Shown: positions 47,666 to 60,500 of the stretch, piece by piece
Layout: each line of letters starts with the position of its first letter
How positions within the stretch are numbered: the stretch's first letter is position 1
Source: Trichostrongylus colubriformis
Lineage: Eukaryota > Nematoda > Chromadorea > Rhabditida > Trichostrongylidae
Direction of reading: 5' to 3'
Assembly: GCA_963978905.1 (NCBI GenBank)
Contig: OZ022256.1
Coordinates: forward strand, 19,655,743-19,719,742
DNA: 64,000 nt
The notes under the pieces: generated by a model
The model's input: the letters and a program-made list of their open reading frames with translations, nothing else
What the model was told of the DNA's origin: nothing
Databases searched by the model: none
Program-made: the position numbers and the translations under genes

Positions 47666-47815
47666 GTTGAGACTAATGCAAAGCTTCCAATTTTTTCTGA
47701 CTTTATCCACATTAAACGAAGAATGACGGTGCGACGGTGTTTGCCGATTAATCCGTGACCAGGTGTAAATTTCCAGAAAATGTGAGCGGTATTGTACCAA
47801 CGTTTTCAGCTTCAC

Positions 47816-47984
47816 GGTTCGATGCCGATATTGGCCTACCGGCTAAACATGGTGCACGTGTGAGTGCTGATAAACTGTGGTAAATACACCATCTAGAAGC
47901 TGAGTTAAGGTCTCGGTAGTGTAATGGATTAACACATATGCTCGGAAAACATTGTGTGCCGGTCGAGTCTTCTCCGTGACCGAA
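47816..47984 (+). pseudogene. tRNA-like sequence / SINE head
   Basis: At 47910-47983 'ggtctcggtagtgtaatgg' contains an A-box fit (TAGTGTAATGG) and a D-stem GTGT/ACAC; the B-box region 'ggtcgagtc' lacks a base, and 5' GGTCTCGG pairs with 3' CCGTGACC with one mismatch. The anticodon arm does not form. A perfect-looking B box GGTTCGATGCC lies upstream at about 47816. Probably tRNA-derived repeat, not a working tRNA. Confidence 0.4.
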
Positions 47985-48089
47985 GCTTCTGCTCGTAACC
48001 CAGCATACTTGCAACAACTTTCGTATCGTGCGCTGCGCCGAAATTCAGCAGCTATCCAAATTCAAGAAAATTCTCTTCATTGCTCGACA

Positions 48090-48500
48090 AAGTATATGTA
48101 TGTACGTATTCGAGATGGCTTTTTTTGCTATTTGGAATTCTGCCATTTGTTTTTTTTGGACCGTCCAACTATTCTTTTTTTGGAGCTTAAATTAGAAATA
48201 CCCATTACGCAAGAACATGCTCTTTCAACATCAGCTCTTCGCTTGTATCGAGGTCAGAAAGCAGCTGAAGCCGCTCGGGATTCTACAGAAAAGGTGTTGT
48301 AAGCTATGGTATAGGCGCAGCAAAAATTATGTACATTTTATACTACGCACTACTCTATTACACCTTCACAAACGTCGCAGATCTTCACACATTTTTGCCT
48401 CCCGAGTGTACCACTTTAGGCCTCAAATTATACAATGACAATCGATCGATACAAATAACAAATAACGACACTTTGTAGAGCAGAAATAGCTCTATCGACC
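48090..48500. repeat. Decayed piece of the eight-hairpin element
   Basis: 'attcgagatggctttttttg' (about 48108) resembles module 3 of the element at 42783, and 'tttgtagagcagaaatagct' (about 48473) with 'ctatcga' matches a right-arm module. Text between is only faintly similar. Confidence 0.45.
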
Positions 48501-50942
48501 ACTTTATGCTATGCCAAATGTCAAAGAGGATGTTGCGAAATCAAAGAGGATGAAAACCGAACGGTTATATTGTACAACCAATTTCAGTTATTTTTGGGTG
48601 AAATAGGCTTCGTGGAATGCAATTTTCCGTGGCAGAAGGACCAAAATTTTGGACATCAATGATTTGAGCACAGGTCCTTGTAAGTGTTATCTAGTGACTT
48701 TGCGATCCCATGAGGTTGAATGACACAGCGAATCACGATTTTCACCGACTGCGTCCATTTTTTGTTCATTCAAGAACGAATTCAAATGCTGTGTCTTATT
48801 TTGGGCCACAGTTCAAGTATTTTCTTGTTGGTTGCTTCTCTTCTTTTGGATGTATAATAGCTTTAAAATGGGAAAATGGCCAATGAGAATGGATCCGATA
48901 CCAAATCCGCTCCAGTTCTGAGCTACAGATTACACATGTCCCTCTGTGAGTCCCATGGTGATCCGCATTGCAGCTTAACGGCTCCGTGATGCCTTCTGGA
49001 GCTTATCAGCCTCGTAATCAGTGGAAGCTTATGGCCCACTCCTACGCCTGCATGCCAAGCCTTATCCGCAATCCGAATTTATAACGGGAATAGGCAAAGC
49101 TAGGCTCTGCAAGAATTTGCAGGAATACTCAGCTAATTCCAATGATTACCTCAAAAGCAGCTTTGTGATCAAGCTGTCCTTACAGAACATATGAAACTAA
49201 CATGATAGTTTTACTTCATTTGTAAAAGATATGTGATACGTCACTGAAGCATTCATAGGTTTCATGCATGAGTTTCTATAAATCGGTCAAAAAGTATCCG
49301 TGGTTATGGTCATCCCAACTTTAAAAGATCGTAATCATCCCATACTCAACAGTTTGAAACCGATTAACTCAGCACGATTTAGCTAGAAATGGTTCGGCTA
49401 ATCTGTTCCATTATCGAAAAAATTGTTCCTTACGGTTCAAACAGTGTTGGAAAAGTGTTGGAAGGCGATTTGAAAAGCTTTCTTTCTGATACTACCTCTA
49501 GTTGAAGACGTGTTTTAAGTGCGAGAAGTTGTAGCCGTCCTGGATCCAAGATTCACATGAGATAGAGCAGAATTTCTGCATCTAATTCCTAACAATTTTT
49601 CGGACAGCCACCTTTTAATGAAGGGATTGGCATCATCACGGGAGTGATCGGTCAAGGCCTGCTCATCAAATGCAATCATCTTTTCGGCGATGTGGTCAGC
49701 TTTCATAGTAGGGTTCCACCGCTATGTGGTGAACTGAATTGGTAGTAAACATGCCCATGATAACCATCAAAGAATGACCGAAGCGTGCATCATTATGAAT
49801 CTCCCGCTCTGGACCTAAACTTGCAAGGGTACGCTACTACAGCTTGACAGCAGCAGGGTTTTCTCCACTCAATGGTATCTGGATAAACCGAAAAATCGCC
49901 AAAGATACTAAGAAAAATCATGAGGAAACTGTCAATCCAGAAACCGGCGCGAACTTTTGTCCGACTTAATGTGATTGAGTGTTGAATATGTACGGTAATA
50001 GACGACGTTAAGGCTGGGTCCCCCTAGCATGACGAACACTAAATATACATACGTCTTAGGAGTAGGATGGTGTCCATGTGCCAGTGCAACTTACATAATG
50101 ATGGCGCCACAAATACAAAGAAAATTTAGCTTTATCAAGAAAATAAAATAATGATTCATACATCCTATTTATTGATGCTATGTACATAGAGTTTATTTCA
50201 GATTTACAAACTTGATGCAAGGTTTGAAATCCCCATCTGATTCGGAGTTTTTACTCAACCTTTAGATTCCTTTCGGGGGATAAGTATAATAGTAAGAAGC
50301 GCACTGCCACACTCACAGCCGTTAAATAAAAGCAGGAACTGGATAAGTGGGAATTCCTAGATTTCATTCAAAGGTACATCGCCTGCCGTGCAAGTCGCTG
50401 TATCTACCACTTCTCATTCAGCATCGATTCAAAACCAATTAAAGTCTCCCGTAGAAGTGGCGCATCCCAAGTTTAAAGGCTTTATCCTCATTCCCACTTA
50501 GACTAGATGATTCAATGGGTTATTCACTTTTGATGACTTTTTATTTGAGAAATGGGCTTTTACATTGTTGACCCTGATCTTTTCACTCTCACATCGCGAA
50601 ACTAATAAAACGTCGATATCAGTTCTACGACATGCGTCTAATACACAGAGTGAATGGTGAGAAATTCTCCGTGACACAGTATTTATAATCCAACTGTTGT
50701 AGGTAATGTTTGGGAGAGCCATGCTGTCGGTTTACTGTCGAAACATATGATCTCATACAATTTTTCTCACGATTTTTGCTGTCTTTTGCAACCTTTTTCT
50801 TGTATGTGCTCTGTAATCTTTACTTTATGTGTTGTGCGAACATGCAGTATGAGATTATTACAGGGCTTATATTCCTGATTTGTAGGAAACGTGCACGAAA
50901 ATTCTATGATTCTGAATCCTTTTAAATTCACTATGCTAGTGC

Positions 50943-50967
50943 ATATATACATACATACATACATTAC
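50943..50967 (+). repeat. (CATA)n microsatellite
   Basis: 'catatatacatacatacata' in otherwise featureless sequence. Confidence 0.8.
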
Positions 50968-51720
50968 TTGACAAGCAAAAAAAAAACAGAAAAAATCCTT
51001 CGCTGAATGCAGAAATCAGAAATTTGGAAGGATGCAACCCGAATTTCCGCTAGACCGCTTTTCAAAACTTGTCGGCGGGTGAAGCACAGCTCAAAGTTTC
51101 GTACCTATTATAAAATTGTTTCCTACACCACAGCCGTCCCAGCCCAACCTTCCAGACAGACCCGCCTCTTCGGACGATGCAATGAGGTGCATCTCAGCAG
51201 GATTCTTATTAGATTCAAAAAAAAAATTTGCATGCTGCCCTCAGTGAGCTTTGCAACAAAACCATATGGCTAACGAAAAAACCCAAATTTCTGCGGAAGA
51301 ATCTATTAAACCCGCCAGTTTATGAGCTTAGTGCAGAGTATCCGTCTCATTGAATCCATTCCATCCATATCCTACCTAACGCAGTTTCTTTAATACACAA
51401 CGGACCGAGGCTGCTTTTGTTCTCTTCGAATCGTGCAACGGCGTGTGCCAGAGGCCTTCTTTTTTTCGGTCACGTGAAAGCGTCCATTTCTGTGCTAAAG
51501 CTGTTAGGATACGTTTGAATAACGACTTTTGATATTATAACATATCTATTACTCGTTGTCACTATAATAAAATTTTTCGTGATTAACACCACTACTAACG
51601 AATTAAGTTTTCAAACAATTAAGAAGTTAGCACCACAGTCAATGGAATAGTAATCCCAGTCGAAGTCTTATCTGTAGAACCGAGTACCTGTCCTGCTAAC
51701 CTCCAATTATTTTAAAGGAA

Positions 51721-51769
51721 AGTGTGATTTTGGTGTGGATTTTTGAAGGAACTATCCTAAAATCACACT
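51721..51769. repeat. Small perfect-stem hairpin
   Basis: AGTGTGATTTT (51721-51731) is the exact inverse of AAAATCACACT (51759-51769). Confidence 0.7.
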
Positions 51770-51933
51770 GCCCCATATTTCCGAGTAGAAACTCCGGCGG
51801 TGAACACCAAAGCGGTTTGCGAAAGCGGCTGTATCAGTAGGGTCATAGAGCGATGATGGAGTTATGCCTCATTTCAAAGGCACACTACACGACAATCATA
51901 TATATAAACTTACCTCTATGGATGAGTAGATCG

Positions 51934-52140
51934 TTGGACAACTGTTTGGGCTGCACCTTTTTCGCGCCGCCACCAGCGCTATCACGGCGGTCTAACTGCT
52001 CGAAGCCGCTCCGACGCCATCCATTTTGCTCACTTAACCATTAGGGGAGCTCAAATGGATGGCGTCGGAGTGGATTCGAGAAGGTACAGCGCCGCGCACA
52101 GTAGCGGGGCAAAAAAGGCGTAGTCTAGATAGTTGTCCAA
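51934..52140. repeat. Fold-back element (207 bp)
   Basis: Ends TTGGACAACT / AGTTGTCCAA; inner stem CTCCGACGCCATCCATTT (52009-52026) exactly mirrors 52053-52070. Intermediate arms are imperfect. No coding content. Confidence 0.8.
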
Positions 52141-52574
52141 GGAACTACTGCTGCAATCAGAAAAATCGACTTGCTCGGTAATCGTGGAGTGTGCCTTCAA
52201 GCGTACGCTTTACGCAACTTTCCGGTCCTAATGGCACACCTCGACCCATGTCCATTGAGCTGTACCCCATTTTCGCACAGTGATAGGATTATAAACGTTG
52301 TACGTTGTAGTGTGGGCCAAGCCGCCTTTATATATTCATCATTCCCTGCTAGGGCTGCTGATGACCTGTCACATAACTGGTTTATGTATCGAACGCTCAT
52401 CTCGTGGATGTAAACTATCCCACGCAACACATCACTCCCCTTTTTATGCTTCTGATTACCTGAACGTTCATTTGGTGAACTATTCAGCCAGTGGAATGGC
52501 ACCTACTGTATGTGCCAGCATGCCCCGCTTCCAGTTTTCATCTCAAGCTAACGCGGTGCTCGAAAGCTTTCCTA

Positions 52575-52953
52575 AAGGAATCGTCCACGGAAAAATGAGT
52601 TTCTTTGTTACCTATATATTATATGTTGTATATACCTAATAAGGGCCACGTGCAACGGTTAAACGCGAAAAAGTGAAAATTCGGTCAAGATACAGCCCCC
52701 AAATTCTCGGTCTGGTAGGAGGGGCTCTCGAATAATGGCCCCGTCCCGTCTTCCGCCGCGGTTGGGAACGAAGAGTTGAACTGTTTACGTAACTTTCTCT
52801 TTCTATATTGCGTCTCCGAACGCAACGAACGACCGGATTGGGCACTTGCTCGGAGGCCAGCCCATCCGGCTGAGTCTTTGTGGTGCTGTATCTAGGTCGG
52901 ATTCACATTATTTCGTGGAACTTTGCATCACATTTTTCCTAAGACGATTCCTT
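52575..52953. mobile_element. 'AAGGAATCGTCC' palindromic MITE (379 bp)
   Basis: AAGGAATCGTCCACGGAAAA at the left and 'aagacgattcctt' at the right, preceded by TA. The centre holds 'cgtcttccgccgcggttggg'. The right flank is TG rather than TA, so it is mutated. Confidence 0.75.
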
Positions 52954-53937
52954 TGAGCAGTTTTGTGGCAGCTGTGCAAACCACCTCGTCTGTAGCATTC
53001 CCAGAATAGGACGTGCAACAGCACTGGAATCGAATTGATCATCTCAAAACGGGGCAGAGTTTTTTTTAAGTATAGTAGTTTTTATCGGAAGAATTTTCTA
53101 CGGGTTGCGCAACATATTGCTATGCGATAAAACCGGATATCACTGGCGAGAGTGCAACAAAAGAAATGAGAATCGTTTGTAATGATTACAACAATTCTTA
53201 ATATTGTGTATGTTTTGTCATCTTCTAATTCGACCTCCTTGATTTCCGATGTCTAGGTTAGATGGCAAGATGTTTGGAGTTCGAGTCGATGTAGAACGCT
53301 GATATGTGGTCAATGCCGAGTTTTGCCCATCCCTTCAAAGGGTATCCTTGAGGGACTCAAAACTTCGATGAGGTGTTGCGTAGACCTTCTCTTCAGATGT
53401 CCCCTCTTCATATGGCGTAGTTCAGGGGTTGATATCTGGCGGGGAACATCCCCTTCCAGATAACCAGGTGCTTGATGGTTCATGTCCTGTCAGTCTCCTT
53501 CCCCGAGCGCCTTCATCCGAAATCAAGGAAGTCGAATGGAAAAGTGATGATAGTATGAGTTCAGCATTGTTCTGAATATTCATCAGCCAATTCTTAAATC
53601 TTTCTCGCACTCTTGCAAGAGATATTCGATTTTTTACAACGTAAGAGCATTTATGTGCACCCTTTAGATTAAATGAGAAGCTTTGACGCGATTAGCCATT
53701 TCTTCAGGGAACTAGTCCAGATAACGCATTACACTCATGTTATGAAATATAGAGAGGGCTGCGATGGCATGAACTTAGACGAAAAACAAAAACATCTTTA
53801 TGCTATGAAGAAAGGACGCTTTCTGAGCTACAGTGTTCAAACTTCATCCGATGACTATTGAACGCAGCAAGTCTGGGTGGTGGTTGCAGTTTGATCTCTT
53901 GCCAAGGTCTCCTTTGACAGATAGATCTCCCCTATCC

Positions 53938-54006
53938 GATGGGCGGCAGGGACACGCAGGGACACGCGACCGCTCTCATAATTGAGCGCGCTCCCTGCCG
54001 CCCATC
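53938..54006. repeat. Perfect 15-bp stem hairpin
   Basis: GATGGGCGGCAGGGA (53938-53952) and TCCCTGCCGCCCATC (53992-54006) with a 39-nt loop containing a direct repeat of 'gacacgcagg'. Confidence 0.75.
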
Positions 54007-54507
54007 ACAGATCCGCATCGAATAGACCCATGCCCAGTGATACAGCATTCTACAATACTATGTAGGTCTTTGGCGGAAATCAAAGGGCACAAAATTTTAA
54101 GGGAGGGATTTTTCGAGTTTTTCATTTCATTTGTTTTTTGCTTCACCACTGCACTGCCTACGATCTCTGCTTTCATTAACAACTAACGACGAAATCACCT
54201 CTTCGCAATTTCCACCATAAATAAGACTTTTGCAATAATTTTTCCTCGAAAAGTTTGAAGAGAGCGGACAGTATTCAGGACTTTCGTACCGAACTGCTCA
54301 ATAAACAGCATCCTTCATACTAGATTCGAATTGAGCAAATTTCCCTTCAGCGGTATGATTCCAGATACGAACCATGATGGTAGCAAGAGTGAAAGCGGAC
54401 TCACGGGTGGTACGGAGTGAACCGCCTACGTACGTATCTATCCATGTGAGTTGAAACATTTAAGAACATGGATTGAATAAAAGCAAGGAAACTGATGTGA
54501 TCTTCAG

Positions 54508-57500
54508 GAAGAAAGCGAGCATTCCGAACCGGAAGAACAGGAAGAAGAATCTGGAGGAAAAGTTAAGAAATTTGTGCCTACCAGAAGAAGTCATGATGAG
54601 GCGCCCACGCACAAACCGCGTTATGTATGGAATTACATACTTCAGGAACGTGCTTATTATGAAGCAGTATTTAATATGTTTCAGCCTCGAGAAGACACAT
54701 TTACACGAACAGTCTCTGCCCAGTCGCTGCCTGTGAGCGAACGATTGGAGGAACTTTCTCAGATGAGCTTATATGATAGGACCCTTCATATGCTTGCCGT
54801 AGACCCTATGTATCAGAAAGAGGTGATCATTCATTATCTTCAGCGTTTCCTCTCTTGATAGGAAGTAGAAATTAAGATAACGTGATGATGCGTCATTCCC
54901 AGAAACGATTTCGCTTGTGAGACATACCTGCGGGAATTCTTGGAATGTCCAATTTTTGAGTTATTCCGAATTGAATTGTTTTCAGATAGCTCTCGGAAAA
55001 CGGATAGGTTTTTATCGACTAGGCAAAGAGCTTGGCTCCGGAAATTTCTCGAAAGTTAAGCTAGGTATACATGTGCTTACTAAAGGTGAGTCTTCGACAT
55101 TACGGCTTTTCATTGTCATGGCGATGCTCAAACGAGACATAATATTGGGTTGAGGAATAAGTCCCCGCGGTTTTTTTCAACCCCGTTTTTTACAATGTTC
55201 CCTTCATCTTTTGACAAAGTTTATACATGTTTTCGATAGAGCTCTTTTTGCTCTATGAAATGGTACTGTCTGTTTTTCGATTCCTTCGACTACCCAATAT
55301 TTATGCGGTTTGGAAATGAAGTGAGCTGAAGGCAAAAAATTGGCACTTGCGCACCTCATTTTTCTCGCTTACCATCAAGATCAAAAAATGTTTGTGTATA
55401 TGTTTTGGTAGAGCTTTTCCAGTTTACAAAATGGCACTACTCTTTATTTGAATCGCTCAACTTTTTGCTGTTTTTAAGACTCACAAATGCAGCACTCGCA
55501 AAAGTGTGCACTTTCGTTATCTCCTCTTCCTGGCCTACCATCGAGATTGTAGAGAGTGTGCATATATACACTCGAAAGAGCTATTTTCTCTCTACAAGAA
55601 AGTAGCACTCTTCTTCCGTATCCTCTCATATTTTAGCATGTAGCAATAAGTTTTCACCTGTTCTTCAATTCAATATTGCATAATGAAAATAAATTTTTTC
55701 GGCAGGGTGTTTAGCATCATTCGATAGAGCTCTTTTCGCTTTACAAGATAGTGCATATGATTTTTGTTCGTATTAATTTTTTCCATTTTTTAAACCATTT
55801 AAAAGTCGACGAAATCGAGCATTTTCGGCATCATGTGCTGAAAATGCTCGATTTAAGTCGACTTTTAAATGATCTAAAAAATGACAAAAATTAATTCAAA
55901 CAAAACCCGTAAGAACCGTTTTGTAGAGCGAAAAGAGCTCTATCGAATGATGCTAAACACTCTGCCGAAAAAATTTATTTTCATCATGCAATATTGAATT
56001 GAAAAACAGGTGAAAACTTATTGCTACATGCTAAAATATGAGAGGATACGAAAGAAAAGTGGTATTATCTTGTAGAGCAAAAAAAGCTCTATTGAATGCA
56101 TACATGCATATCCTCTACTACCTCGATGGTAGGCGAGGAAGAGGAGATAACGAAAGTGCTTACTTTTGCGAGTACTGTATTTCTGAATCCTAAAAACAGC
56201 AAAAAGTTGAGCGATTTGAGTAATAAGTAGTACCATTCTGTAGAGCTGAAAAAGCTCTATCAAAACATATGCACATACATTTTTTGATCTTGATGGTAGG
56301 CGAGAAAAATGAGGTGCGCAAGTACCAATTTTTAACCTTCAGCTCACTTCATTTCCAAACCGCATAAATATTGGTAGTCGAAGAAATCGAAAAACAGATA
56401 TTACTGTTTTGTAGAGCAAAAAGAGCTCTATCGAAAACATTCATTAACCTTGTTAAAAGATGAAGGAAACATTGTAAAAAACGGGGTTGAAAAAACCGCG
56501 GGGACTTTTTCCTCAACCCAATAGATCATGGGAAGGTCTACATAGATTATGTATGCACGTGCACGGAAAACTGAATTTCTCTGCCACCCATATATTTATG
56601 TTGCATTTGCTTGATAAGGATTGCATGCAAAGTTTCATGCGAAAAAGTGAGAATACGACTAAGATACAGCTCCTCAAAGAGGTGGGCGAGGGGGGCCTGA
56701 GAGTAAGTGCCCGCCTTATCGTCCGCCGGGTAATAGACGAAGAATGGGACTGCTTCCACAAGTTTTTGTTCCCGATTGCATCTTCGGCAGCGGCGGACGA
56801 CGGGGAGGGCAGTCACACCTATGCCCTACTCCCTCGGCCACCATTTTGAGAAGCTATACTTTAGCAAGATTCCGTTCTATTCGTGTGGAACCTCGCATGG
56901 GGCCTTACTAGGCAAAAACAACATAAATGACACCATTTTCCGTTAACGATTTCTCCAATCGGTTCCCGTAGATGCCTAGGGGCAGTCACATGCGCCTACC
57001 TATTTATGTTTGTATGTAGTTGAGCGTAATCCACGGGACTCTCCCAGTGGAGAATATGAACAAACGCGACAGTACTGGCTGTTGAGCAGCTCCCAATCTT
57101 TCTCAATCCACCATTGCCCTGCTATTTTTTTAAAATGAAATCCGCAGCTGGTCAAAAATTTGTCAAGTACCGCGATGATTTTTGCGCTGTCCACTGGGAC
57201 CCCTCATTTTTCACAATTTTTTCGCTTTGTCTTCGAATAAATGGCACAATAGTTCTTTGCTTAACCCTGTTATTTATGTGCATGATTCGGGTTTGACGCA
57301 GACTGAATCCCTCAAGTCACTTGGTGCACCGAATTCAGATGTTTAAAGTGTCTACATAGCTGCACTGCTATCAGAGTACCACAGCGGTAGACCCTGATGT
57401 GGAACGGAGGCCAGTCGTAAGACCCCAAAGCAGCACTCCTAGGTGTCGAGAAAAATAGCTGCTTCATTACGACCCTCCTCTACGGTGGCCAAATACGACG

Positions 57501-60500
57501 CCCCCTCCCTTTTTCTTAACCTCTTAAATGCCAGCAACTGTTGCCGGATTGCATAGCTGCAATGTGTTTTGATGCAATATATCCTTTCCTGAGGCAAAAC
57601 ATATTTATTCTACACTTTGTCACACGGATTTATGGGGAAATACCCTTTGCCTCTCATCTGCCTATCGAAAGTTCAGAGTTTAGCGCTTATCGCTGACCTC
57701 TGAAGGTACGACCCCCACCCTCCTATCCGGGCAAATACGGCCCCTTGTCGAGAAATCCTCGACTCTAAGTGTACTCTGCCTCGAAGGCATTGGGTGCTAT
57801 GATTCGATTATACCATCCACTAAGACCTTTCATCCTGACCGGTGGGCATGTATACCACAAAAGCTAACGCCTCAAAGCACCACGTGGTATCCATCTATAT
57901 TGGCACTACCATTGAACCGCACCTCAGTCACTGTTCGGCGAAGTCCATCGCTAGGTGTTCGGTTGTGGAGACTTCATGCCCTATGTGGCTTCAGCTAAAA
58001 GAGTTCGCGAAGCTCCTTTCACTACGAAATGCAATACATGGTTTCTAACACATTTGGCTCTCCCAGATAATCCAATCCCCCCCCCCCCCTTCCATAGTGT
58101 TCTGCATTTAAAAATGATAAGCGTCACATAGCCAAGTACAGAGGCATAACGAAAAACCTGCCTTTTAAAAATAACAAGATTTTTCAGAGAAAGTTGCCGT
58201 AAAGATAATGGATAGAACGAAAATGGATACGAAAGCGCAACGATTACTCGAACGAGAGATAAAAGCTATGGAACGAATGCATCATCCGAATATTATACGT
58301 TTGTTCGAGGTGATGTCAACGTGCTGGCGTCATCAGAAAAAACTCGAGCAATTTGGAGGTTTACAGTGTGTGGAAACATTAACGAGGACACATTTGGTGT
58401 TGGAATATGCTGGTGGGGGTGAGCTCTACGCGTATGTACATGAACGAGGAAAGCTGACCGAGAGCGAAGCAAAACCACTGTTCGCTCAGATTGTGGCCGC
58501 TGTCTCACATATGGTATGATTTCGAAAACATTATTATGTGGAATTGACCTCCGGCTTCATTACCGTAATCGCCTACCATATATTGACTTGTCTCACCTAT
58601 TTGACATTGGATCAAAGACACCGGAAGGGGTAAATTTAGCAAATTGGGGGATTGTGAAAGTAGAGTGCTCAGCAATATAAGAGTAGAGAAAGAACGGCAT
58701 AAAACTGTGAAAAAAAACCGTGTAATAGAAACCCGAAAATCCCCCTTTCCTCTCGCGTCCCTCTGCGTCAATAACCGGGCCGGATGCAGACAGGCAAGGC
58801 CGAATCAGCCGGCCACGAACGTTGTCCCGCCCTCGCCACTAACTCGTCTGGCTGATGAACGGCAGAACGACACGGTGTACTGCAAGATCGTGATAGGATC
58901 AGCCGCACTTTTTCAATGCGAGTTTCGCTACACACTACCTCTTCTAAACTGAAAGTTCTGTTTTCGGATAGCATGTACTCCCAGACTACAGTTCTTCGTC
59001 ACCTCTGGTGCCTTTAAAAAATTGGGTACGGAAAAATGAGTTCCTCTGTTACCCACATGTTTATGTTGCATTTGCCCAATAAGAGCCGCATGTTTCTATG
59101 AAAAAAGAGAATCCGGTTAAGTACCTCCAAAGCAGTGGCCGAGGGACGGAGCCTCAGTGTGAATGCCCACCTCGCCGTCCGCCGCTGTTAGGAACGAAGA
59201 GTGGGATTGTTTTTGCAACTTTCCGTTCCCACTGCAAGTCCGCCACCCGCGGCGGAGGAGGGAGCGGGCATTCACCCTGAGGCTCCGCCCCTCGGTCATC
59301 ACTGTGAGAAACCGTACCTCAGCCGGATTTTCACTTTTTCACGCGAATCTTTGCATGCGAGAAACCTTACTGAGAAAATACAACATAAGCATTCGGGTGA
59401 CAGAGAAACTCATTTTTCCGTGTACGATTCCTTTAGAAGGGAAACTGCAAAAAGCTGACCGTGCTTAATGATTTTGAGGAGTTCTATGCATCTTCCAAAC
59501 CCTCCAAAAGTATGTTCACAACAAGGTAGTGCTATATGGCCATTCCTACCGATACGGAAATAACAAGAACTTCTCAAGGTGTTTATCACACCACATACAC
59601 CCTCCCACTTATTTCCATAGACGTCATTCTATTAGAGCATAGGATAATGTGCTTCAAACTAAGGTTCCGTAGACGGACTTCTACTTTCCACTGCTGCGGC
59701 TGATCTCTAGACCGTCATATCATATCAGACTCATATGTTTAAATCGACTATATCTATAGTAAACACCACTCGCATTTCCCGAGGACATCGAGTATTGATT
59801 GAAACCCCATAAATCTGCTTTGCGTTACGGTCATAAGCATCACGTAATGCGTTCGTTTTTGTGGGAAGAGTTTGAACGCGAAAAGTTTTGTGGCACGTAC
59901 AGAGTTTTGTTAAGAACATGGAGCGCGTATTCCACAGTGGATAGGGTTACACACCCTCTGCTTGAGTGCCCAGCCTTCTTTCACAGCTAATCTATGTATT
60001 CCGCCTTTCTGAACTCGAAACCTTATCTTATCTGCTGTCTCTTATTATTGTAGTCTGATTATGGAAATACATAGTGTCCTATTATCGAAATAAATTATTA
60101 GTCTCACGTAAGCTTCAAGACCATAAATGACGAACACGTTAAATACATGCTTTCTCCACAAATGACTTCTTCAAATTGAATTAACTCTTCATTGAAATGC
60201 TTCCTCTTCAGCACAAAAATAATCTTGTTCATCGAGACATCAAAGCCGAAAACATCATGTTTTCTGCGCCCGGCGTCGTGAAGCTGGTTGACTTTGGATT
60301 CTCCTGCATGTTGCCATCAGCGGCTGAACAACTAAAGACATTCTGTGGTAGTCCGCCATACGCAGCGCCTGAGCTATTTCGGTAAGTTAACATTTTTCAA
60401 ACTGCATGTGGCAACTCAGAGGAACGAAAATGCCATGCATGAAGCCTACATATGTTTGCCCTTCCCGCATGTTATAATTCTGATTTTCCAACTACCCCTA

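Noticed and set aside
54823..54858. HYLQRFLS-stop end, suggesting a separate gene before the kinase
   Set aside because: Splicing at 54822/54986 gives a phase-0 join into KRIGFY, matching the family; the stop lies in the intron.
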